NCBI GenBank assembly: GCA_963576475.1
Contig: OY754977.1
Location: forward strand, 18,079,003-18,143,002
Length of the DNA stretch: 64,000 bases
Direction of reading: 5' to 3'
DNA from: Molanna angustata
Lineage: Eukaryota > Arthropoda > Insecta > Trichoptera > Molannidae
In this document: one piece after another, positions 54,261 through 64,000 of the stretch
Layout: every line of letters begins with the position of its first letter
Numbering within the stretch: position 1 is the stretch's first letter
The notes under the pieces: generated by a model
Seen by the model: only the letters and a program-made list of their open reading frames with translations
Told to the model about the DNA's origin: nothing
Database searches by the model: none
Made by a program: the position numbers and the translations under genes

Positions 54261-57200
54261 AATCTTTTCGTCGTTTAAAAATACACAAAACTCACCACAG
54301 TAGGCTAATTTCACTTATTTTTTATTACTTAAAATAATAAATAATTTATTTTTTATAAAGAAAATCTGCAAATAATTTAATCTTGCCCCCCACCCAAAAA
54401 AAAACACGTTTAAAAATCTGAAAACGCTACGATTTATAGTCACGGCCTAAATACGTTATAATGACATGGAAAAGAACCAATAACAGTAAAAAACAAAATT
54501 GACTTCAAAGTGACGTCATAATTCGGGATGGACAGGAACCTCGCATATAATTTTATTTCACGTAATATGTTTTTACAGTTTCATTATGAAAATAATCAAT
54601 GAAAATATTTTCTTACAAAATTGATATTTATTCCAAACTATTTCAACCTAAATTGATTCAAATATTTTCTTCATATAGGTATAACAACATAGAAAATACA
54701 TCAGGCAAAATAACATCTTACATCGTTCAGTAACGAGGTACACCACACATTCTTAGGGTAGTGCCTTTTTAGGTAAGATGAGACTGGTGTATGGAGATAC
54801 ACGAATGTGTTGAACGTTCTTTTATATGTATGCATATTTTCATTACTATTCGTTAAATATCCAATTACCATTATTATTTAAAAGTTTTTAGCTTTTATTT
54901 TCAAGTAGGTACCTAGCATCAGCTAGACTATGAAATAGCGTAAATGACGATGTTTCTTTGTTTCAATTAGTATAAGTATTTAAAAAAAATACTTTATATT
55001 TTAACAAACGATTATTATATGAGAAATTCGTTTAAATTAATTTCTCACGCAAATATTGCTTCTCTGGGTGGAAATCACTGGTTAGTTAGTTTGTTAGGAA
55101 ATTACCATATTATTGCCATATGGAAGTGTTTATTATATTTTTTTTAATAAATGACTGATTACCTTTCTAGGTCTATGAATTTCTATTTTTTTATTTTTAA
55201 CATAAGAAATTATATTAGGTATATACACATCAAAGTTTAACAATACAATTTTTATTGAATAACCATTTAGATTATTATCAATTCTTTGTTTTGTCTTTTA
55301 ATATGAACCATATCACAATGATACAATCAATGTCACCATGAAAACTTTTTATCTCAACAAATACTGCATCATCATATCATACGAAGCCAGTGTCAATTTC
55401 ACAAAATGAGTGTACCTTACATATACATGTAATATTATCAGATTTTTCCAGCACATGTTCAAAACATGTTATTATATGTATATTTTGGTGTCCTTAAAAC
55501 TAGCTTGCTTTTTGTGTTTGCATATACTTAATTAAAAATTATGTAGATATTTGATAAAGATTTCGAACAATGCACACGTACAACAAAATAATACGTGTTT
55601 ACTCATATAGATATAATTTATTAACAATTGTTTGTTTCAAATTATTAAATATATTTTTAAAATAATTAATTATTCTTGTCCGCTCCGCAGCGCTGCATTT
55701 GCATAATAGTATCATAACATAACTGTTTTTAAATGTAAGGTTCACAAACATAAAAAAAAACTCAGTTGGCATAAGCAACGATTAAACATTGAAAAAGTGT
55801 TGGAACCTAGGTACAATCTGCAAGTTCGTACTATGTCCGATATGTGCATTATCCACGTTCCCCGCACTCATTTAAAAGCGGCCACAATATTTATCGCACA
55901 AATGCTTTTAAGCTGGCGCTAATTTACAATCGGCAAGTGAAATTTACAACTCGAATTATTACAATTAAACATGCATTTGGCTACTAGCAAAATCGTTGCG
56001 AATATACCTCGAGTAGATAACTAAAATATATGTATTATACCTACCTACGTTTCAAAAATGTTACACGGTAAGAAAACATTTTCCTTATTATAGTCCACAG
56101 TTAAAAAACTAATAATTTTGATACATATTAGCAATCAAAAGACACGCTGATATATAAATGTTTCAATTTTCTCTGATATATTATTGTAGGTATGAAAATA
56201 GTTCGTATCATTACAGTTCAAAGAGGTGAATTTTTATTAATAAACAATACTAAAGGCCCGAATTGACAAAACGAGATTTTTCTTAATGCTTAGGATGACA
56301 AATTCCACACATTTCGGTGTGCTAAGTAGGTATTGACGTAAACACTGAGAATGGTTTGTAAATACGGCCCTAAGACTCGTAAAACTCGAATATGAATCAA
56401 TTCAACAAACTATGTACCTTACAAAATATTCTCAATGAAATTAAAGAAGATACATTGCTGTTAGTTTTTAGCCTACTTTTCTTTTAGACCAAAAACCATA
56501 GTCATAGTATAAAGACTGATTTTCTTTCTGTATCCTTGAGTAGTGGTGGCTTTTGAAGATGAAACAGTTTTCAAAGTGTTGAAAATTAAAATCATCACAC
56601 TTAAAGTTCAGTAAATTGTTATATCACTTTTAAGGAATCTGTTGAGGAGTTTACACAAATCAAAGTGTCTGTCAATGGAAGGCGCGATTCCTAATAGTCT
56701 TCCTTAGTAAACATAAATAAATCACGCCTTATAATAAAACGTTACATAGGTAGGTACTATATAGCTGACGAGTTAAAATAGCAAATTTTAAACACTTGCC
56801 ATTATCTCCGAAAGCCACATCTTCTCTGGGTTCATATTATCCTATCGCTTTTATCTGTTAGGGTATCCTTTTACAGAAAATCGCAGACTTTTTTGACGTT
56901 GCTACGTAGGGGACACCAGCTATTAGGATTTCGGTCCATTAGCCTATGACTTAAGGCCCTTGTATACCCTGGGTATACGGATGTACACAAAATGGACACT
57001 AAATTACTTTCTAATGTATGAAACACAACAAAATATTGTATATCACCTAATATGTGATACACAACATATTTTCGTGAAGAAAAGGAAAAATCTGGAGGGT
57101 TTTTTAAATACCAATTAGTTATAATTAAAATAGTAAAAAAAATCCGATAGATTTTTATATTCTCTTTCGATTGAAGTAAAAATCTACTTCATAAGCCTTG

Positions 57201-58079
57201 TAGTTTTTTAGTTACAATAATAAATTAAAAAGGGGTTTAGTTAAAACTAATATAACAAGAAAAGTATAAAACAAATTCAAATTTCAAAAGTCATGCAATA
57301 GAATTAAAATGTATATACAAACTGTTCTTTATTTCAAAGACGTATATTTAGAGGGTTCTGGGGAAATTATTTTCAAAATATACAATGGCCAACGATAGCC
57401 TCTTAAGTTTAAGTATAGATTTTGTAGGGGCCTCAATACAAAATGACGTAAGTCTAGAATCGCGGGCTCTTACACTATACTGCCTATCTAACATTTTAAA
57501 TCTGGGTTTTAAGACAAGTTTTTTTTTAATTACCTCATATGAAATGTGCGTGTCGTCTTTATTATATGAGATCGTGAAGAAACTAATAAGTATGAGGTTG
57601 TGATACCTACACGGTAAAAAATACACAGACATTTCATCGGTACTACTTACGCGATGAATTGGCAAAGTAATTAGTCGGTTTACCAAGTTGGTAGCCAAGG
57701 TTAGTATTGAACTACATATGTTATAGTAAGTTATTTCTAGCCGAACATTTGTATAACAATCCTGTTTTTTCCTATTTGGATAGGCAAAAAGAACTGAAGC
57801 CAGCAATATCTTATTCAGTCAGTCAAGTTTTGCTGCATTTACGTTTCACACACTACTATCCTTGTCTAATTTCAATATTTGTTGTGAAAAACTTGGCCTC
57901 ATACAATAACTATAACTGTTCAAAATATATTTTATTTCAGTATCGCGGATGTGGAATTCTTTCTTGACGTTGACCGAACGTTAAAGAGGGTGACGTGAGT
58001 AAAAAAAGACCTCGTGCTCTAAGCAGCAACGAGAATCGAATTCCTACTTTGTCTCTCTACGTCACGTCCGCCCAGTCTG
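54261..58079. other. Long unannotated AT-rich region
   Basis: No recognisable gene. A minus-strand frame of about 150 codons (57348-57806) lacks an ATG and any motif I know; its plus strand also has a 72-codon ATG frame (57385-57603). 56855-57000 is slightly GC-richer without a frame. Confidence 0.35.
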
Positions 58080-58235
58080 GGGGGCAAGTCTGGTTCAACC
58101 GGCGAAATCAAAACCCTCACAATTACCCATATCATGGATATAATTATTATATGGAGTTCTATAATATCTTTAGATGTCATAGAACTCCATATGATAATTA
58201 TATCCATGATATGGGAAATTACGAGACTTGCCCCC
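58080..58235. mobile_element. MITE family M, copy B
   Basis: Begins GGGGGCAAGTCTGGTT and ends GAGACTTGCCCCC, with long inverted arms containing CCATATCATGGATATAATTA and its complement around 58165. Same family as 18443-18590 but better preserved at both ends. Confidence 0.75.
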
Positions 58236-58291
58236 TTGAAATGGTTGCCATGTAGCAGAGCTACAATCTAATCTTCCCTTGGTTTTAAAAA

Positions 58292-58520
58292 TGTATATTA
58301 AGTCTTCTTCTTCTTTATGTAGATCGTAAATCTGTTTTTTCTCCGATGTCCAGCTGCCCCTCCAACTCCAATGTCCTGGTGATATGTATTTTCTTTTCCG
58401 CAATATATGGGGTCCGGGATCGCTCTATCCTGTTTATGTGGTCCCTCCATAATCTCTTTCTGACTCTGCTGCATCGTATGATGAACAACGAATTCTCGTT
58501 CCGCACTCTGTCTTTTGACA
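58292..58520 (-). mobile_element. LINE family C fragment with GAA tail
   Basis: Minus-strand translation reads KDRVRNENSLFIIRCSR, RKRLWRDHINRIERSR and ELEGQLDIGEKTD across two frames, then AAGAAGAAGAAGAC. Same family as 10549-10830; inactive. Confidence 0.65.
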
Positions 58521-58541
58521 TTGTTTATCAAAAGACAGAGT
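58505..58541. repeat. Short perfect inverted repeat at LINE edge
   Basis: ACTCTGTCTTTTGA and TCAAAAGACAGAGT, 14-nt arms with a 9-nt loop, at the 5' boundary of the LINE fragment. It may record a fold-back or inversion event during insertion. Confidence 0.7.
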
Positions 58542-61032
58542 ACCTACTTCTATCATACTTAAAACTCAAAATTCCTTCAAAACCTCTAAAATTCCTCCAA
58601 TACCTTCTTCTGGAACTATCGATTTTTTTCTCGTTTCTTTGGTCTGAGTAGCTTTTGTTTTGCTTTTTATATGTATAGTCAAGTTTGTATGTATTTTTAA
58701 TTTGTATTTTTTTGTGGTTGTCCTATTGATTAATGTATGGATTTTTCACTGATCCACTAACTAAGCAATGCATTGTTGTTTTTTTTATAAATTGTATTGA
58801 CCGTATAACTCTCTATGAAGAATAAATAAATAAATATTTATAACTCAAATTTACTACGTTTAAAACTCGAGTTGGGTAGGTATAGAAATATAACATTTTA
58901 TGAAAAAGAATGTTTGGTTCTGTTAATAGCCTCAACGATTTTATTCATATTGTTATTTTTTTTTGTTTAGACTGTTCCATCTAACAATAAAAGCAAACAC
59001 ACATAAATATAATGTTAGATAGGCAGTGATCTGTATAGTAGTGTAATTAATAACTTGTGACTGGAAAGAAAGGCGTGTTATTAATTTAAAAAAATAATTA
59101 TTTCGCCAAGCAGTCAGGTTAGCCGGCGTGATGGGCGGCGCACTTTGGTTTCACAATGATGATGACGAAGAAGAAGAAGAGGCTATAAATATATTGTCTA
59201 CGTTGCGACAAGAAAAACCAGAAAATGGTAACACCATAGTCTCCTCTTCCGTGTCTTACAACATTATTGCGACACAATCTGCAATAAAATATCAATCAAC
59301 AATACGTTGCGACCGCACACACATCGTATACTGACTATATAAAGCTTGAAACACACCAGCGTACGATTCAACGTAAAATACGTTCAACCTTGCAAACATA
59401 TTGACTTTGCAAACATCAAACGCAATTAAGCATTTCAGAAAATGTCTTACAGTGAATACCGTTTTATTTTTGTAAAAAAACTCAAGCAATATTTACGTAG
59501 CTTTTACAGTTCTTTTGATAATCATGAAACTGTTCTTTCACCACCACCGTTCTACTTAAAGGCTCCTTGCATAACTCTGAAAAAACACATAAAGAACATA
59601 ATAAGAGTCCGGAGAACTCTAAAACCTTGCAGACACTACAACAGAAAAAGGTAACAGCAGAACAACAGAAAGTGAAGATACGAGTGAACCGTACTATTGA
59701 TAGAAATTCTTGAAAGCTCTGAAGTTACTCTTCGTGGCTACAAGGGCTGCATGTCCAATGTGTCCAAAGAAATTGCCTCAGACATCGTTGTAGAGATCTC
59801 GTCGGAAAGTTGACACGGAGAAGTTAGTGCATTAACCATTGACCATGATACCTACTGTTGAAACCTGAAATCGCGAACGTAACTGATATATTTCTATACT
59901 CTCGTCATTAGTAGGTATGTTATTGGTTTTATTTTTGTACATCTGTTTTTTTTTCTATCTTTTTAAATTTTACTGTACACAGATCCAAATAAATCTCCAG
60001 TTAGTTTGTTATACGATAATTTAAATTTAGTCATGATTTAATCTATGTGTTTTGTCTAATAATTTAATTTTATGTTTTAAAAATGTTTTGTTTAGTTCAA
60101 AATCAAGACTGAGTATGCAACATTAAGTCATGATACAAGACCACATTAAAGCTAGAAAATGATCAAAATCGGGGTCCAAGATCAAGGCAATCATCACCTT
60201 GGTTTTGGTGTAGTATTTTCCCACCACTTAAATAAATTAGTCTCATAAATTCAAAATTATTTCTTCGATACCTGTTGTAGCACTATATACAAACCTTTGA
60301 AACAATATCCCTAAACAATGATTTTACTAATACGCGAAAATCAAACAACAACAAACCAAACTGAACCGGTTCGGCGAACTGGCTCGAATGTGTATCCTCA
60401 GCATAACTTGGCACATCTTGCGTCACGGATGTCGCACGGTTGCTCTTTGAACAACATTATCAGATTGCATGATAATTCGTCCATGTAAAATATGTATGAA
60501 GTTGTGTTTTTTTTTCGTAACTTGGCCGTACATAGCGTCGTCGTCACGGTTGGAGAACCACAGGAAATTGTCTCCAGTTTAGCATGTCTGCAATTGCAAT
60601 ACATACTAGTTAGGTGAGTAACATATCGCCATCTTTATATGTAATTATTATCTATGTACCTGTACCTGACTAATGTTACATTTTTTTCTACTTTTTGTTT
60701 AACTTCTTTTTCGCATTGCTTTGACACGGGTTAATATGACACGGGTAGTTTGTGTCGTATTAAAAGACATTAAATCTTGGTAATCTTCAATATTCATATA
60801 TTATGAAGGTATACCTTTCTACCATTGGTGCTGAACCATTGACAGAAAATAATATACCTACATACTTACAATTAATATTTAAGTAGCGCATTTTATTTGT
60901 AGGTATTTCAATGATATTTTTACTTAGATATCACAAATTTAAATTATTGACAAGTCAATTAAAATTTTACTCGCAAAAACCATATGTCAATTGTTTAAGT
61001 ATCAAATTTGAATAATCACATTACGTTGGTTA
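58542..61032. other. Mostly unannotated
   Basis: 58780-58840 ends in AATAAATAAATAAATA and may be a LINE or SINE 3' end. 59128-59334 has an acidic frame (NDDDEEEEEA) over a GAA-type repeat. 59650-59815 holds two short overlapping coding-like stretches of unknown origin (see findings). The rest has no feature I can support. Confidence 0.35.
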
Positions 61033-61098
61033 TAGCTGGACATCCGAGAATAAACAGTACCCAGTACTAGAACAAGCAGAAGAAGAAGAAGAACACAT
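61033..61098 (+). mobile_element. Minimal LINE family C 3' end
   Basis: AGCTGGACATCCGAGAATAA followed by GCAGAAGAAGAAGAAGAA, matching the last part of the 10549-10830 copy (GCTGGACATCC..GAAGAAGAAG). About 65 bp, an extreme 5' truncation. The flanks CACATTACGTTGGTTAT and CACATTGGTTAT resemble an imperfect target duplication. Confidence 0.5.
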
Positions 61099-61260
61099 TG
61101 GTTATTAACAACTGCACACAACATTAAAGAAGGTACTAGTTAATAATAATAATTTTTATTTTTTAGGGGGGAGGGAATGTCATAGTTATAGAATCTCAAA
61201 AGATGTATTTAATTGTGAGAATCACTCGAATAAATTATATTTTATTGATCCATTGTCGCG

Positions 61261-64000
61261 ATATTAGATAGGTACATCGGTATTAGATAGGTACATCGGT
61301 ATTAGATAGGTACATCGGTATTAGATAGGTACATCGGTATTAGATAGGTACATCGGTATTAGATAGGTACATCGGTATTAGATAGGTACATCGGTATTAG
61401 ATAGGTACATCGGTATTAGATAGGTACATCGGTATTAGATAGGTACATCGGTATTAGATAGGTACATCGGTATTAGATAGGTACATCGGTATTAGATAGG
61501 TACATCGGTATTAGATAGGTACATCGGTATTAGATAGGTACATCGGTATTAGATAGGTACATCGGTATTAGATAGGTACATCGGTATTAGATAGGTACAT
61601 CGGTATTAGATAGGTACATCGGTATTAGATAGGTACATCGGTATTAGATAGGTACATCGGTATTAGATAGGTACATCGGTATTAGATAGGTACATCGGTA
61701 TTAGATAGGTACATCGGTATTAGATAGGTACATCGGTATTAGATAGGTACATCGGTATTAGATAGGTACATCGGTATTAGATAGGTACATCGGTATTAGA
61801 TAGGTACATCGGTATTAGATAGGTACATCGGTATTAGATAGGTACATCGGTATTAGATAGGTACATCGGTATTAGATAGGTACATCGGTATTAGATAGGT
61901 ACATCGGTATTAGATAGGTACATCGGTATTAGATAGGTACATCGGTATTAGATAGGTACATCGGTATTAGATAGGTACATCGGTATTAGATAGGTACATC
62001 GGTATTAGATAGGTACATCGGTATTAGATAGGTACATCGGTATTAGATAGGTACATCGGTATTAGATAGGTACATCGGTATTAGATAGGTACATCGGTAT
62101 TAGATAGGTACATCGGTATTAGATAGGTACATCGGTATTAGATAGGTACATCGGTATTAGATAGGTACATCGGTATTAGATAGGTACATCGGTATTAGAT
62201 AGGTACATCGGTATTAGATAGGTACATCGGTATTAGATAGGTACATCGGTATTAGATAGGTACATCGGTATTAGATAGGTACATCGGTATTAGATAGGTA
62301 CATCGGTATTAGATAGGTACATCGGTATTAGATAGGTACATCGGTATTAGATAGGTACATCGGTATTAGATAGGTACATCGGTATTAGATAGGTACATCG
62401 GTATTAGATAGGTACATCGGTATTAGATAGGTACATCGGTATTAGATAGGTACATCGGTATTAGATAGGTACATCGGTATTAGATAGGTACATCGGTATT
62501 AGATAGGTACATCGGTATTAGATAGGTACATCGGTATTAGATAGGTACATCGGTATTAGATAGGTACATCGGTATTAGATAGGTACATCGGTATTAGATA
62601 GGTACATCGGTATTAGATAGGTACATCGGTATTAGATAGGTACATCGGTATTAGATAGGTACATCGGTATTAGATAGGTACATCGGTATTAGATAGGTAC
62701 ATCGGTATTAGATAGGTACATCGGTATTAGATAGGTACATCGGTATTAGATAGGTACATCGGTATTAGATAGGTACATCGGTATTAGATAGGTACATCGG
62801 TATTAGATAGGTACATCGGTATTAGATAGGTACATCGGTATTAGATAGGTACATCGGTATTAGATAGGTACATCGGTATTAGATAGGTACATCGGTATTA
62901 GATAGGTACATCGGTATTAGATAGGTACATCGGTATTAGATAGGTACATCGGTATTAGATAGGTACATCGGTATTAGATAGGTACATCGGTATTAGATAG
63001 GTACATCGGTATTAGATAGGTACATCGGTATTAGATAGGTACATCGGTATTAGATAGGTACATCGGTATTAGATAGGTACATCGGTATTAGATAGGTACA
63101 TCGGTATTAGATAGGTACATCGGTATTAGATAGGTACATCGGTATTAGATAGGTACATCGGTATTAGATAGGTACATCGGTATTAGATAGGTACATCGGT
63201 ATTAGATAGGTACATCGGTATTAGATAGGTACATCGGTATTAGATAGGTACATCGGTATTAGATAGGTACATCGGTATTAGATAGGTACATCGGTATTAG
63301 ATAGGTACATCGGTATTAGATAGGTACATCGGTATTAGATAGGTACATCGGTATTAGATAGGTACATCGGTATTAGATAGGTATATCGGTATTAGATAGG
63401 TATATCGGTATTAGATAGGTATATCGGTATTAGATAGGTACATCGGTATTAGATAGGTACATCGGTATTAGATAGGTACATCGGTATTAGATAGGTACAT
63501 CGGTATTAGATAGGTACATCGGTATTAGATAGGTATATCGGTATTAGATAGGTATATCGGTATTAGATAGGTATATCGGTATTAGATAGGTACATCGGTA
63601 TTAGATAGGTACATCGGTATTAGATAGGTACATCGGTATTAGATAGGTACATCGGTATTAGATAGGTACATCGGTATTAGATAGGTATATCGGTATTAGA
63701 TAGGTATATCGGTATTAGATAGGTATATCGGTATTAGATAGGTATATCGGTATTAGATAGGTATATCGGTATTAGATAGGTATATCGGTATTAGATAGGT
63801 ATATCGGTATTAGATAGGTATATCGGTATTAGATAGGTATATCGGTATTAGATAGGTATATCGGTATTAGATAGGTATATCGGTATTAGATAGGTATATC
63901 GGTATTAGATAGGTATATCGGTATTAGATAGGTATATCGGTATTAGATAGGTATATCGGTATTAGATAGGTATATCGGTATTAGATAGGTATATCGGTAT
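61261..64000 (+). repeat. 19-bp satellite array, about 144 units, open at window end
   Basis: The unit GTATTAGATAGGTACATCG repeats without interruption from 61261 to the window end, so the true length is unknown. Units to about 63380 carry ACATC. Then come three ATATC units, five ACATC, three ATATC, five ACATC, and ATATC only from about 63685 on. No other variation was seen. No protein or spacer. It is a tandem satellite, not a CRISPR array. Confidence 0.97.

Noticed and set aside
57348..57806. Minus-strand frame of about 150 codons as a host gene
   Set aside because: No ATG at its head, no recognisable motif, and a competing frame on the other strand.
61261..64000. Regular short repeat resembling a CRISPR array
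   Set aside because: Units are contiguous with no variable spacers and the genome is eukaryotic; it is a satellite.

Overview
The window is animal, and almost certainly insect, nuclear DNA. It is AT-rich, has no bacterial-style gene organisation, and is filled with eukaryotic transposable elements. My best guess at order is Lepidoptera. The reasons are the abundant GTAGGTACCTAC-type motifs and short repeats of the form 'tctctgcctatccc...ggcgtgatggtatgtatgtatg' (near 15310 and 20565), which I associate with moth and butterfly genomes. This is pattern memory, not a search result. I see no complete host gene. The only credible host-gene signal is a possible first coding exon with a signal peptide at 45318-45455.

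Layout. 1-4454: a dispersed repeat, a 5'-truncated LINE with a 14-bp target duplication, and a LINE 3' end. 4455-10393: a complete Ty3/gypsy LTR retrotransposon (216-bp LTRs that look identical, GTAT target duplication, tRNA-Leu-like primer site, split gag, intact pol). 10394-25288: a mosaic of LINE 3' fragments, tRNA-derived SINEs, foldback elements and short tandem arrays. 25289-33104: a complete BEL/Pao retrotransposon on the minus strand (856-bp LTRs with 2 differences, ATATT target duplication, tRNA-Tyr primer site, one ~2000-codon gag-pol frame containing seven 33-residue repeats). 33105-52400: more foldbacks, one with another foldback nested inside it, SINEs, LINE remnants, a 172-bp tandem array and a long TTTA microsatellite. 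52401-54260: a Jockey/CR1-like LINE joined to the tail of another LINE. 54261-61260: mostly unannotatable AT-rich DNA with one MITE and LINE fragments. 61261-64000: a 19-bp satellite that runs off the window end.

The most interesting object is the gypsy pol. Downstream of a normal protease, reverse transcriptase, RNase H and integrase (ending in a GPY/F module), the same uninterrupted frame continues for about 200 residues. This tail reads as a macro domain of the TARG1/OARD1 ADP-ribosyl-hydrolase type followed by a CCCH zinc finger (C-x7-C-x5-C-x3-H). An ADP-ribose eraser or reader joined to a likely RNA-binding finger, carried by a young LTR retrotransposon, suggests either interference with PARP-type host defence or targeting to ADP-ribosylated chromatin. 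I cannot establish novelty without a database search.

Other highlights are a hairpin element family with 11-12-bp target duplications, a TTAA-flanked 642-bp foldback, an 8-unit higher-order repeat inside the 19-bp satellite, and at least six dead LINE copies that all end in GAA-rich tails.
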